The notes beneath the pieces are model-generated. The model ran no database searches. It saw only the letters and a program-made list of their open reading frames with translations, and had not been told where the DNA came from. DNA of 64,000 bases, taken from positions 186,001-250,000 of the forward strand of contig JBFIES010000005.1 of the NCBI GenBank assembly GCA_041603235.1, in the 5' to 3' direction. The position numbers were made by a program, and so were the translations under genes. This document shows, piece after piece, positions 1-8,879 of the stretch (positions are counted from its first letter, which is position 1; every line of letters begins with the position of its first letter). The DNA comes from Panacagrimonas sp041603235 (GTDB taxonomy: Bacteria > Pseudomonadota > Gammaproteobacteria > Nevskiales > Nevskiaceae).

Positions 1-251
1 CCGAAGAAGTAACGCTGGAGTTCACCGCCGAAGGCATTCGCCGTTTGGCAGAGGTTGCATTCCAGGTCAATGAACGCACTGAGAATATTGGTGCGCGCAG
101 GCTGCATACCGTCATGGAACGCCTGATGGAAGAGTTGGCCTTTGATGCGCCAGACAAGGCTGGCAGTACCTTGAAGGTGGATCCTGAGTACGTGAACTCC
201 AAGCTCGAGAAGCTGGCTGGCGACGAAGATCTCTCGCGCTACATCCTGTGA
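1..251 (+). CDS. hslU: HslU, ATPase subunit of the HslUV protease (C-terminal part)
   Basis: Only the last 82 or so codons lie in the window; the reading frame begins at base 3. The piece matches the C-terminal domain of HslU, the hexameric AAA+ unfoldase that feeds proteins to the HslV peptidase in the cytoplasm. It shows the conserved stretch with NIGARRLHTVMERLMEE (sensor-2 region) and the C-terminal ending SRYIL, the tail that in known HslU docks into pockets of HslV. hslV would be expected just upstream, outside the window. The next gene starts 10 bases after the stop and may be co-transcribed. Confidence 0.95.
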   Translation, partial: EEVTLEFTAEGIRRLAEVAFQVNERTENIGARRLHTVMERLMEELAFDAPDKAGSTLKVDPEYVNSKLEKLAGDEDLSRYIL

Positions 252-261
252 TGTGCCGTAG

Positions 262-996
262 TTGATCCGGGCTGCGCTGCTGCTGCTGAGCCTGATGACC
301 ACGCCACTCATGGCGGGGCAGCGCGCAGACCAGACCATCATCGTGTTGCACGGTCTGGCGCGCTCGTCCGGTTCGATGGAGGCGATGGCTGAAGCCCTGC
401 GCTCCGACGGCTATTCCGTAGTCAATCTGGATTATCCGTCGACGCGCGCAACGGTAGAGTCACTGAGCGAATCACATCTTGCGCCGGCCGTTTCAGGCGC
501 GATCAGCAATGGCGCGCAGCAGGTGCATTTCGTAACGCACTCGATGGGTGGGATTCTGGTGCGCCACTATCTGGCAACGCACGAAACGCCGCAGATCGGG
601 CGGCTCGTGATGCTAGGCCCGCCCAACCACGGCAGTGAACTGGTGGATCGACTGCACCATTTGTGGCCTTACCAATGGATCAACGGACCCGCGGGTTTTC
701 AGCTGGGAACCGATGCATCCAGCCTGCCCAATCAACTGGGAAAGATCCGTGTGGCAACAGCTGTCATTGCCGGTACACGCAGTTACAACCCGATCTACTC
801 ATCAATGATCAAGGGTGACGACGACGGCAAGGTGAGTGTGGAAAGCACGCGCCTTGAGGGAATGGCCGATCACCTGATTCTGCCGGTCAACCACAGTTTC
901 ATGATGAATGATGATGAAGTGATTCGTCAGACGCTTCACTTTCTGCGAGCGGGAAAATTTCAGCGCGATGTGGCGACACCAGAGCGAAAACCGTGA
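262..996 (+). CDS. Secreted alpha/beta hydrolase, lipase-like
   Basis: A 244-residue protein with an N-terminal hydrophobic stretch (residues 3-18) that looks like a signal peptide, so it probably acts in the periplasm or outside the cell. The alpha/beta-hydrolase fold is indicated by the oxyanion segment VLHGLARS near residue 30, the nucleophile elbow HSMGG (Ser about 94), an acidic loop DDDGKVS and a late His in PVNHSF. The family (PGAP1/lipase-like) hydrolyses esters or acyl chains; the substrate cannot be read from sequence. I chose the TTG at 262 because no ATG or GTG precedes the signal peptide in frame. It follows hslU by 10 bases. Confidence 0.8.
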   Translation: MIRAALLLLSLMTTPLMAGQRADQTIIVLHGLARSSGSMEAMAEALRSDGYSVVNLDYPSTRATVESLSESHLAPAVSGAISNGAQQVHFVTHSMGGILVRHYLATHETPQIGRLVMLGPPNHGSELVDRLHHLWPYQWINGPAGFQLGTDASSLPNQLGKIRVATAVIAGTRSYNPIYSSMIKGDDDGKVSVESTRLEGMADHLILPVNHSFMMNDDEVIRQTLHFLRAGKFQRDVATPERKP

Positions 997-1019
997 GGAT
1001 TACGCTGCTGATATGAAAT

Positions 1020-1048
1020 CGCGCCATGCTTGGCGCGCGCACAATTTT
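1020..1048 (+). terminator. Weak intrinsic terminator after the hydrolase gene
   Basis: A 6-bp stem CGCGCC (1020-1025) pairs with GGCGCG (1032-1037) around a 6-base loop. It is followed after a few bases by AATTTT at 1043-1048. The stem is GC-rich but the T run is short and offset, so termination would be partial. Confidence 0.35.
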
Positions 1049-1113
1049 GACAGAGGCGCTCTATACTCGTGATCCCGGGGACGAAGGCGCTCCGAATTCA
1101 TGAGGAACCCGCG

Positions 1114-3378
1114 ATGGGTCCAATCCTGAAAGCCTTTCTGCTTGTGGTGCTTTTTGGGGCGCTGCACGGATGCAGCGGATCGAATGGCGATTCGCCCTTT
1201 GCACAGTACGCCGAGCCAAGCCCGCGCGTCGCGACCACCGGAACCGTGACAGGTGTTGTCTACGAAGTTCCAGTAACGGCCAAGGCTCACGGAGACAGCG
1301 GGGGTGGCCTGTTGATCTCCGGGCAAACGCCGCCAAGCGCGGATGCAGAACCGGTTGCCGGTGCAACCGTCAGTGCCAATGGCGTGGATCATGGGGCGAC
1401 CGCAGCCGATGGCAGCTTTCGGTTCGATGCGGACGCTGGCCCTTTGACCATCCGAATTGAGTATGAGGGTGTCGTTCTCAATCAGCCCACAACCGTCGTC
1501 GGCGGGCGCACCGTTATTGTAGGTGCGAGCCAGATGAGTCGTGATGAGGCCTGGCATCGAGTGGAGAATATTGTTGTCTCCACCTTGGATCGGCCACAGA
1601 CCGTACTGGCCTTTGGTTCGCATGTGCCCTTGCCGCCGGGAACAACAGTCAACACCACAAGGAGTCCGGGACCGGCCACGCCTGCAGACATTGTTCTTGA
1701 AAGGCCAAGCTGGCTGTTCTTTATCGATTTGTATTTCACGTCCGGTTACGAGCACCCGACCATCCTGGCGCTGGTAGATGACACAGATGGCAGCGTGACG
1801 GTACTCCATCGGCGCTCCGCTCCGGTGGTGAACCAGCTCGATCTGTGGTTTGGCTTGGAGGATCAGCCATTGAGTGATGTGCTGATGAGACCCAGTGAAG
1901 ATCCCTATATTTATGCGCCAAGGCGCATGCCAGCGGTTGCTGCGTCGCAGCCCGTGCCCCGCACCGTGCCCGCGAGAGATCACGTTGAGGGCTGCGAAGA
2001 TGCCAAGACCTTTGCATTGATTATCACAGGTGCGACCGAGAGCTCGTTCCTGGAGTCAACCATACGTTTCTCTGCTGCGCTTTCAGCGGATGTGGTTCGC
2101 GAGATCGTGCCCAGCAACAGCTCGGATTTCGCAGAGCTGTATCGAGTCACGTACAACGAGCTCAATGCGCAGATGACGCCCTGTGATCGCCTGATCATCT
2201 ATATCGCTTCTCATGGCTATGAGGATGATGACGGCAATGGTCTCGGCGCATTTATGTACGAACGTCGCGACAAATCATTGGGTGACAATCGCAAGCAGTC
2301 TTTCACGCCGTTTGAGCTGTCCTCACCACTGCGTAACACCTTGAAAGCCTGTCATCTGCAGTTGATTGTTGATGCCTGTTTTTCAGGTTCGATGGCTCCG
2401 CTATTCAGGCAGGCATTTGATCGGCGTGGATTCAAGCATGTTGACCGCTATTTCCTGGCATCGACTGACGCGACGACCACCGCGACGTTTGAAAACATCA
2501 GCACCGGCGGCGTCCTGTTTGGCACCACAACCGGCGGCAAATTCACCAATGAACTGATAGAAGCGGGCGTTGTTGGCGGTACTCCCGCCGAACTGTCCGA
2601 GAAGGTGGATGAGCTGGTCGGTCAGGGCGGTGTCTTTACTTACGACTCCTACGCGCATGATCAGGGCGCGCAATATCTGTACCTTCCGCCGACCGAAGCT
2701 TGTCCGATCGACGGCAGCGGCGGTGAGGACGACGATACCGGCACTGAGCTGGATTCAGACGAAGACGGGATTCCGGACGAAGAAGACAACTGCCCGCAAA
2801 CGGCTAATCCGGAGCAGACGGATACGGACGGCGATGGCCGTGGAGACGAATGCGATAACTGCCGAGAGACGCCCAATGCGGATCAGGCCGATGCCGATGC
2901 CGACGGTGTAGGTAACGTGTGCGACAACTGCATCAATCAGGCTAACCCCAATCAGGTGGATGCCGAGGGTGACGGGGTCGGAAACGCATGTGACAACTGT
3001 GTGAGCAGCGTCAATCCGATGCAGGAAGACGCTGACAGTGACGGTGTGGGCGACAGCTGCGACAACTGCGTGAATCAGGCCAATGCGGATCAGGTTGATC
3101 TGGACAGGGACATGATGGGTGATGTTTGCGACAGTACCCGCGTTGTTGTCCTGGATCGTACTCTGGGAACCATTCCATTCCGAGATTCCGTGGATCTGGC
3201 CTGTATCAGCAACGGCATTGATGCAGAGCCCGATGCCTGCCTCTGCACCCATCTTCACCGTGAGATCAGTATCGTCGGTCAACAGGGAACGTTCCCGGAT
3301 GTAAATCCCGACGAATGTGGTCATGGGTGCACGACTACAATCCCGTATAGCGAGGTCGACTACACCTGTCCTCCCTGA
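1114..3378 (+). CDS. Caspase-like lipoprotein with thrombospondin type-3 repeats
   Basis: A 754-residue predicted lipoprotein. The start at 1114 is backed by a GAGGAA ribosome site at 1103-1108. The signal peptide ends in the lipobox-like FGALHGC. Residues about 75-145 resemble a carboxypeptidase-regulatory-like beta-sandwich. The middle holds a caspase-fold hydrolase: LIIYIASHG with His 367 and IVDACFSGS with Cys 422, the His/Cys dyad of clan CD peptidases (C13/C14). From about residue 548 to 673 there are aspartate-rich thrombospondin type-3 repeats (DxDxDGxGDxCDNC), which bind calcium in other proteins. A Cys-rich tail follows. It would be a surface or periplasmic cysteine peptidase with calcium-dependent structure; cleavage specificity and role are unknown. 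It stands alone on the plus strand, convergent with the next operon. Confidence 0.8.
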   Translation: MGPILKAFLLVVLFGALHGCSGSNGDSPFAQYAEPSPRVATTGTVTGVVYEVPVTAKAHGDSGGGLLISGQTPPSADAEPVAGATVSANGVDHGATAADGSFRFDADAGPLTIRIEYEGVVLNQPTTVVGGRTVIVGASQMSRDEAWHRVENIVVSTLDRPQTVLAFGSHVPLPPGTTVNTTRSPGPATPADIVLERPSWLFFIDLYFTSGYEHPTILALVDDTDGSVTVLHRRSAPVVNQLDLWFGLEDQPLSDVLMRPSEDPYIYAPRRMPAVAASQPVPRTVPARDHVEGCEDAKTFALIITGATESSFLESTIRFSAALSADVVREIVPSNSSDFAELYRVTYNELNAQMTPCDRLIIYIASHGYEDDDGNGLGAFMYERRDKSLGDNRKQSFTPFELSSPLRNTLKACHLQLIVDACFSGSMAPLFRQAFDRRGFKHVDRYFLASTDATTTATFENISTGGVLFGTTTGGKFTNELIEAGVVGGTPAELSEKVDELVGQGGVFTYDSYAHDQGAQYLYLPPTEACPIDGSGGEDDDTGTELDSDEDGIPDEEDNCPQTANPEQTDTDGDGRGDECDNCRETPNADQADADADGVGNVCDNCINQANPNQVDAEGDGVGNACDNCVSSVNPMQEDADSDGVGDSCDNCVNQANADQVDLDRDMMGDVCDSTRVVVLDRTLGTIPFRDSVDLACISNGIDAEPDACLCTHLHREISIVGQQGTFPDVNPDECGHGCTTTIPYSEVDYTCPP

Positions 3379-3461
3379 TGTGCGGGCCGCTTGATTGAGC
3401 CAGCAGGTCGTTTCAAAGCGCTGCTTGTCGATATCGAATCGCGACAAGCGAAGCTGATTCG

Positions 3462-4331
3462 CTACTGATTCAGTCGCGCCCGCATCTCATCAAAGCGGCT
3501 CTTCTCTGCCTCGCTGAGTTCTGGAAATTTCAGGCCCAAGGATTCCAGCGACTGCGCGACGATGTCGGCAACGGTTGCACGCATGTAGGCCTTGTCATCT
3601 GCCGGAATCGCATACCAGGGCGCGTGTGCCGTGGAAGTGGCATTGAGCATGGCCTCGTAGGCTTTCATGTACGCATCCCAATGCTCCCGCTCATCAAGAT
3701 CAGCGGCTTCAAATTTCCAGTGCTTTTCAGGCTCGTCGAGGCGAGACAGAAAGCGCTCGCGTTGTTCGGCCAGAGAAACATTGAGCCAGAACTTCAGGAT
3801 AACCGTGCCATTTCGGGCCAGATGTGTTTCATGTTCGCGGATTGATTCCAGTCGCTGTTGCCAGATGCGTGCGCCGGCCGGTCGATCAGGCAGTTTCTGA
3901 TAGTCCAGGTACTCGGGATGTACGCGCACTGCCAGCACTTCTTCATAGTGACTGCGATTGAATACGCCGATACGCCCGCGCTCCGGAAGTCGCTGCGCGG
4001 TGCGCCACAGAAAGTCGTGGTCCAGTTCGCGCGCTGACGGGCGCTTGAACGAATACACCTGGCAGCCCGCCGGATTCACGCCAGACAGTACGGCGCGAAT
4101 GGTGGAGTCCTTACCGGCAGCGTCCATGGCCTGAAACACCAGCAGTACCGAGTGCTTGTCGGCGGCGTAGAGCCGCTCCTGCAGATCAGCCAGATCTTTG
4201 ACACGATGCTTGAGCTGTTTCTTCAGTGCCTTCTTGTTGGGGACATCGCCTATCGGTGTGGTCGGTGCATCCGCTACTTTGAAGCCACCTTTGAAAGGCA
4301 CGAGATAAGGGCTGTCGATGGCCTTGAACAT
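3462..4331 (-). CDS. ppk2: Polyphosphate kinase 2 family protein
   Basis: A 289-residue cytoplasmic PPK2, which moves phosphate between polyphosphate and nucleotides, usually to make NDP or NTP from polyphosphate. The Walker A loop is FQAMDAAGKDS (about 66-76). The second phosphate-binding motif is GVFNRSHYEEVL, followed by the lid region rich in Arg and Lys. The length fits a one-domain PPK2; the subclass (I, II or III) cannot be set with certainty from reading alone. It is the last gene of a minus-strand run that starts with an SPFH protein, 21 bases after the PAQR gene, so it is probably co-transcribed with membrane-stress genes. Confidence 0.92.
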   Translation of the reverse strand: MFKAIDSPYLVPFKGGFKVADAPTTPIGDVPNKKALKKQLKHRVKDLADLQERLYAADKHSVLLVFQAMDAAGKDSTIRAVLSGVNPAGCQVYSFKRPSARELDHDFLWRTAQRLPERGRIGVFNRSHYEEVLAVRVHPEYLDYQKLPDRPAGARIWQQRLESIREHETHLARNGTVILKFWLNVSLAEQRERFLSRLDEPEKHWKFEAADLDEREHWDAYMKAYEAMLNATSTAHAPWYAIPADDKAYMRATVADIVAQSLESLGLKFPELSEAEKSRFDEMRARLNQ

Positions 4332-4352
4332 GAGTGCGTGTCCTTGATCGAG

Positions 4353-5096
4353 TCAGTGGGTGACGAGTGAGGCGGGGCCGGGCACCACATAAAAATAAAT
4401 GGCGAGCCAGTGCAACACACTGCCGCCAAGTACAAACAGATGCCAGATGGCGTGGTGGTAGCGCAGCCGCTCCCAGAGATAGAAAGCTACACCGCCGCTA
4501 TAGGTCAGGCCGCCGACACCCAGAAGAATCAGACCGCCGGTATCAAGGCGATTGAACAACGGCTTGACTGCAACAATGGCGCACCAGCCCATCAGCAGAT
4601 AAACACTGAGCGAGATTCTCTCGTAGCGTCCGGTGAAAAATATTTTCAGGCCCACGCCGATGACCGCCAGTCCCCAGGTGAATCCGAACAGGCTCCAGCC
4701 CCATGGGCCGTGCAAGGTCACCAGTGTGAAAGGTGTGTAGGTGCCGGCAATGAGGAAGAAGATCAGCGAGTGATCAATGATGCGCAGGACGCCGCGCGCA
4801 CGCGGTAGCGGGATGCTGTGGTAGAGCGTGGAAGCCGTGTACATGAGCACCAGCGTGGTGCCGAAAACACTGCAGGCCACGACATGCCAGGTGTCTCCGT
4901 ACAGGGCTGCGCGGACCACCAGAACCACCAGTCCGATGATGGACAGCACCACTCCAAGGCCATGCGTAATGGCGTCAGCAAGGTGTTCGCCAAAGGAATA
5001 GACCCGGTCGCGCGCCCCCTCCAGCGACTTGGGGACCGGAACCTTCGGCAGCGGTTGGCGAAGCGGCGCGGGTTGGTGTGCTGCGTTACTCGGCAC
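4353..5096 (-). CDS. Hemolysin III / PAQR family membrane protein
   Basis: A 247-residue integral membrane protein with about seven hydrophobic segments. It carries the PAQR metal-site motifs: STLYHS after the second segment, IDHSLIFFLIAGTYTPF in the middle and HHAIWHLFVLGG near the end. The His residues and one Asp bind zinc in characterised relatives. Bacterial members are called hemolysin III or YqfA-like and are linked to membrane lipid homeostasis. I chose the GTG at 5096 because it overlaps the stop of nfeD by 11 bases and has GGTGGAG just upstream; a longer in-frame reading into nfeD has no such support. It probably belongs to the SPFH-NfeD-PPK2 operon. Confidence 0.88.
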   Translation of the reverse strand: MPSNAAHQPAPLRQPLPKVPVPKSLEGARDRVYSFGEHLADAITHGLGVVLSIIGLVVLVVRAALYGDTWHVVACSVFGTTLVLMYTASTLYHSIPLPRARGVLRIIDHSLIFFLIAGTYTPFTLVTLHGPWGWSLFGFTWGLAVIGVGLKIFFTGRYERISLSVYLLMGWCAIVAVKPLFNRLDTGGLILLGVGGLTYSGGVAFYLWERLRYHHAIWHLFVLGGSVLHWLAIYFYVVPGPASLVTH

Positions 5097-5526
5097 GCTC
5101 CACCTTGAGCGTTGCCCCTTCGGCCTTGACCACGGTAACGCGGCTGCCGGCCGCAAGGTCAGGTCCCACCGCCCGCCATTGGGAGTCGTCCACGTTGAGC
5201 TTTCCCACGCCGTTGATGATGGGGGCGGTCAAGGTGAAGGTGCGGCCAACGTAAGACTCTCCGCGTCGATTCAGCGTTGGCGAGTCGGTCACGATCTGCT
5301 TCTTGCGGAAACGGTGGTAGAGCAAAAAGCTGATGACGGAGAACGCGCCAAACAGAACCAGTTCCGCCTGCCAGCTAGTGGGAAATGCCCAGGAGATGAA
5401 ACCCACCAGCGTCGCGGATATGCCCATCCACAAGAGGACGAACTCGGCAGGAATCAGCGTCTCCAGAATCAGCAGCGCAAGGCCGGCTGCAAACCAGTGC
5501 CAGTACTCCAGTTGGTTCATGTCCAC
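5086..5526 (-). CDS. nfeD: NfeD-like membrane protein
   Basis: A 146-residue short-form NfeD. Two or three membrane segments occupy residues 8-65, then a soluble beta-barrel (OB-like) domain with GESYVGRTFTLTAPI and VGPDLAAGSRVTVV. NfeD proteins pair with SPFH proteins and are thought to organise membrane microdomains. The SPFH gene ends only 5 bases upstream, the usual arrangement. The stop overlaps the start of the PAQR gene. Translation may begin at the first or the third codon (both ATG). Confidence 0.9.
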   Translation of the reverse strand: MDMNQLEYWHWFAAGLALLILETLIPAEFVLLWMGISATLVGFISWAFPTSWQAELVLFGAFSVISFLLYHRFRKKQIVTDSPTLNRRGESYVGRTFTLTAPIINGVGKLNVDDSQWRAVGPDLAAGSRVTVVKAEGATLKVERAE

Positions 5527-5531
5527 GGCAA

Positions 5532-6491
5532 TCAGCCCGCGTTTGGCGGCGTGGTCTGCACGCCGGCTTTCTTGGCCAGTTCGGTAATTCCGGCCAGTGC
5601 GCCGATGACATTGCCGGCTTCGAGTGGCATCAGCACCAGCTTCTCATTGGGGCTGCTCGCGATCTGGCCGAGTGCTTCGATGTACTTGGTGGCTACGAAG
5701 TAATTGATGGCCTGAATGTCACCTTGCGCAATTGCCTGGCTGACCATGTGAGTGGCCTTAGCTTCGGCTTCGGCCTGTCGCTCTCTGGCTTCGGCATCAC
5801 GAAACGCAGCTTCCTTGCGGCCTTCGGACTCCAGGATCTGTTCCTGTCGCTCGGCTTCTGCTCCCAGAATCTGCGCCTGACGCTCACCTTCTGCCTTGAG
5901 CACTGCGGCCTGTCTGAAACCTTCGGCTTCCAGGATATTGGCGCGCTTCTCGCGCTCCGCTTTCATCTGCCGGCCCATGGCCTCCACCAGATCATGCGGC
6001 GGGCGGATGTCCTTGATCTCGATGCGCGTCACCTTGATGCCCCAGGGCGTGGTGGCATCGTCGACCACCGTGAGCAGCTTGGCGTTGATGTGATCGCGCT
6101 GGCTGAGCAATTCGTCCAGGTCCATCGAGCCCATGACAGTACGCAGATTGGTCTGGGTCAGCTGCATGGTGGCCAGTTCCAGGTTCTGGACCTCGTATGC
6201 TGCTTTGGGCGCATCCAGGATCTGGAAGAACACCACGCCGTCAACGCCGACCATGGCGTTGTCCTTGGTGATGATTTCCTGGCTGGGCACGTCCAGCACC
6301 TGCTCCATCATCGACAGCTTGCGCCCGATGCCATCGACATAGGGGACCATCCAATGCAGGCCGGGCTCGAATGTGGCGCGATACTTTCCGAATCGCTCAA
6401 TGGTGTATTCCATGCCCTGCGGCACTGTGACCACGCCTTTCCACAGGGTGACCAGCAGGAAGGCAACCAGAATGATGACGACGACATCCAT
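5532..6491 (-). CDS. SPFH/Band 7 (stomatin/prohibitin-type) membrane protein, QmcA-like
   Basis: A 319-residue protein with one N-terminal membrane helix (residues 3-22), then an SPFH domain starting GMEYTIERFGKYR. A long Ala/Glu/Arg-rich coiled coil (about 170-260, with repeated EAERQ and EGRKEAA blocks) and a C-terminal segment SPNEKLVLMPLEAG follow. This is the layout of QmcA/HflC-like scaffold proteins that oligomerise at the inner membrane. It is the first gene of the run with NfeD, a PAQR protein and PPK2. A promoter is expected in 6492-6573, but I could not recognise clear boxes. Confidence 0.92.
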   Translation of the reverse strand: MDVVVIILVAFLLVTLWKGVVTVPQGMEYTIERFGKYRATFEPGLHWMVPYVDGIGRKLSMMEQVLDVPSQEIITKDNAMVGVDGVVFFQILDAPKAAYEVQNLELATMQLTQTNLRTVMGSMDLDELLSQRDHINAKLLTVVDDATTPWGIKVTRIEIKDIRPPHDLVEAMGRQMKAEREKRANILEAEGFRQAAVLKAEGERQAQILGAEAERQEQILESEGRKEAAFRDAEARERQAEAEAKATHMVSQAIAQGDIQAINYFVATKYIEALGQIASSPNEKLVLMPLEAGNVIGALAGITELAKKAGVQTTPPNAG

Positions 6492-6573
6492 CTCAGATTC
6501 TCCGTTTTATCTCAGCCCCCCGGCGGGCGACGGAAGTATCGCATGTGAAATCAATCCCGGAGCGGATCGAAGC

Positions 6574-8367
6574 TCAGCGGCAAACCGTGCCTGATGAAGG
6601 CGGTCCGGGATAATCCATGCGATCCGCGTAGCGATAGCAGTAGCCGCTATCGGGATCTTCAAGAATCAGATTCTCGGGAATGTCGTCCTGTGGATCTGGC
6701 GCAGGCCAGTCCTGCAGGATGCGCGCTCTCAGCTGACGCAAATACGCAGGCGTGACAACTGTGGGCGCGGCCCGCAGCGTGAGCCCTTGTTCAGAGATGA
6801 GTTGATGAAAGCGCGCCACGTTCGCATCGTCCGGCCCGTTTCCCGCGGGGACGCTGGCTGATCGAGAGAAGTCGCCATTGGCCGGATCAGCAAACACTGC
6901 ACTCACCTGAGTGATGGAGGCGGGTAGTTCTGCGGTATCAGCCGATGCCACCGCGTAATTGCTGCCCACCCCGGCGTAAGTATCAGACGTGCGAATGGTG
7001 TTGCGAGCTGGCAGGGCGTGGAACAGGTTCTGGCTGATGTTTTGCGAACTGGACGATTGCAGCACCAGTTCGCCAGAGCGCACCACCGCTTGTGCGTTGG
7101 CATAGAACGCGTTGTTGCGGATCACGCTGTTGTCCACAGTATTGAGCCCAAGGCCAGCCTTGCCGTTGAGCAGTGATAGGTTCTGTTCGGCCAGGAAGCG
7201 CCCAAAGAAATTGCCGCCATTGTTCTGCATGTGCAGCCCGTTGCCTTCGTCGATTTCGAGCTTGACCACGCCCTTGCTGAAAACATGCGAGATCATCGAA
7301 GACTGGTTTCCGAACACCAGATTGCCTCGCATGATGACCTTGAATGACTGCGTATCGGTGTTGTCCTCGGTGGCCGGACTGGAATTGGCAAAGCCATGCG
7401 TTCCGGCCGTAGACCACCAGGCATTGTTGTAGATCACGCTGTCCGCCACCGTGATGTAGGCGCCGCCGTTGTTGCTCACGCCTGCGCCCGGAAAATGATG
7501 GATCACGCAGCCGGAAATCTCGATGTTGTAGGAACTGTTGAGGGAGATGCCGCGGCCCTGAATCTGGTTCTGCGCATCACTCTGGTCCCACCACAAGGAC
7601 AACGAGTCCTGCACGTCGAGTGAAGCAGCGGTGCCCATCAATTCCAGGTTCTGTAGTTTCCAGTGGCGCGCATCGCGAAAGGCCAGGCCGTTGACGTCGG
7701 ATATCAGGCGGACGTATTCGTTTCCGTGTGGACGAATGGTGATTTGCATGCCCGCTGTCCCCGAAGACGTGATGCGCGCAAGGTTGTTGCGTGACCGGGT
7801 GGAGAAATCGGTGCCGAATTCGTCGTTGTAATAGTCGCCGCCACGCAGATAGAGGGTGTCGCCGGGTCCGGCTTTGCTTACCGCGGCGGCGAGTGTGCGC
7901 AGCGGTGCCTGCGCAGTGCCGAGTTGGCTGTCATCGCCGATTGGCGAAATGTAGATGCCGTTGGCTGCGGGCGAGCCGCTGCCCACGTCCAGCGCAAAGA
8001 CTTCGGTCAGGTGGCGCGCGCCGCTGGTGCGGATGATGGTGACACTGCTGCGGCCTTGCTGCGCCGGCATGGGTGTCCAGTAGAGCCGACCGCTGCGCGG
8101 GTGAACGGCCATGCCCTCCGGCGCGCCCTGCAGCGAGAAGCGGGTAGAGGCATCAATGGGCCTGAGACTGCATAGATAGTTCTGTCCGGCGCCTGTGCTT
8201 GTGGCGCAGCTTGCCGAAGCGTTCTCAGTGGTGCCGGGCCCCGGTCCTGGCGCAGGCGGCATGGTCGCCCCCGAGCCCCCGCCGCCCCCGCCGCCACAAC
8301 TGCTGCTGAGCATGGCGAGCAAAGTGATCGCAAGAAGTTGCCGCATCGTCGGAAAAAATCTGTCCAT
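6574..8367 (-). CDS. Lipoprotein with right-handed parallel beta-helix
   Basis: A 597-residue secreted protein. The ATG at 8367 has GAGG five bases upstream. The signal peptide ends LAMLSSSC, with Cys about 24 followed by a Gly run, a lipoprotein anchor plus flexible tether. After about 140 residues the segment GTAQAPLRTLAAAVSKAGPG is the DUF1565/pectate-lyase-like opening. Then come rungs rich in Asn and Ser (RNNAFYANAQAVV, NISQNLFHAL) typical of beta-helix proteins that bind or cleave polysaccharide. No known lyase catalytic set could be pinned down, so activity is open. It follows the sufE-like gene on the same strand with a short gap. Confidence 0.75.
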   Translation of the reverse strand: MDRFFPTMRQLLAITLLAMLSSSCGGGGGGGSGATMPPAPGPGPGTTENASASCATSTGAGQNYLCSLRPIDASTRFSLQGAPEGMAVHPRSGRLYWTPMPAQQGRSSVTIIRTSGARHLTEVFALDVGSGSPAANGIYISPIGDDSQLGTAQAPLRTLAAAVSKAGPGDTLYLRGGDYYNDEFGTDFSTRSRNNLARITSSGTAGMQITIRPHGNEYVRLISDVNGLAFRDARHWKLQNLELMGTAASLDVQDSLSLWWDQSDAQNQIQGRGISLNSSYNIEISGCVIHHFPGAGVSNNGGAYITVADSVIYNNAWWSTAGTHGFANSSPATEDNTDTQSFKVIMRGNLVFGNQSSMISHVFSKGVVKLEIDEGNGLHMQNNGGNFFGRFLAEQNLSLLNGKAGLGLNTVDNSVIRNNAFYANAQAVVRSGELVLQSSSSQNISQNLFHALPARNTIRTSDTYAGVGSNYAVASADTAELPASITQVSAVFADPANGDFSRSASVPAGNGPDDANVARFHQLISEQGLTLRAAPTVVTPAYLRQLRARILQDWPAPDPQDDIPENLILEDPDSGYCYRYADRMDYPGPPSSGTVCR

Positions 8368-8390
8368 GCTCGCCTCTACGCCAAATGTGT

Positions 8391-8801
8391 TCAGGCCTCG
8401 GTAGCGGCCATTTGCTTGATGCGTTCTACCATGGCGTAAAAGCCGTTGCGCCGGTTCATGCTGATGTGCTGTTCCAGTCCCAGGCGCTCAAAGCTGGAAG
8501 CAATGTCCAGATCAAGGATTTCCTGCGGTGTGCGGCCAGAAGTCAGGCCCAGCAGCAGTGCGATCAATCCTTTGACGATATGGGCGTCCGAATCGCCGCG
8601 GAACTCCAGTGTCACCGGCGGCCCCTCATGGCGGGTGTGCGCCAGCCAGACCTGACTCATGCAGCCGCGCACCTTGTGCGCATCGTCGTGCTCATCATCG
8701 GGCATGGGCGGTAGTTTTCGGCCCAGCTCAATGATGTAGCGATAGCGCTCTTCCCATTCACCGAGCAATTCAAAGGTATCGGCAAGTTCTTCAATATCCA
8801 T
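8391..8801 (-). CDS. sufE: SufE-like cysteine desulfuration protein
   Basis: A 136-residue cytoplasmic protein of the SufE/CsdE family, which accepts persulfide sulfur from a SufS/CsdA-type cysteine desulfurase for Fe-S cluster assembly. The sulfur-accepting Cys is in RGCMSQVW (Cys 47), and GLTSGRTPQEIL is the other conserved block. The length fits the family. The ATG at 8801 is chosen because homology starts at its first residues (MDIEELADTFELL). No desulfurase gene is nearby. It is divergent from rph across an 80-base gap that must hold both promoters. Confidence 0.92.
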   Translation of the reverse strand: MDIEELADTFELLGEWEERYRYIIELGRKLPPMPDDEHDDAHKVRGCMSQVWLAHTRHEGPPVTLEFRGDSDAHIVKGLIALLLGLTSGRTPQEILDLDIASSFERLGLEQHISMNRRNGFYAMVERIKQMAATEA

Positions 8802-8879
8802 GGGCGAATTGTAAGCGCGCGAGCCCCGGAATCCCTGAAAGCATACAATCCGCGGCCAAATTTCTTGCAGGTTCCTGCC

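Noticed and set aside
1047..1067. TTGACA and TATACT as a promoter for the caspase-like gene
   Set aside because: The boxes are only 9 bases apart, too close for a sigma-70 promoter; TATACT alone may still be a -10 element.
1000..1983. Long minus-strand open frame opposite the caspase-like gene
   Set aside because: It is the mirror of a coding region with signal peptide and family motifs; its own translation shows no known domain and odd composition.
3423..3449. 8-bp hairpin GCTTGTCG/CGACAAGC between convergent genes
   Set aside because: No T run on either side, so I do not call it a terminator; it may be chance or a weak bidirectional stop.
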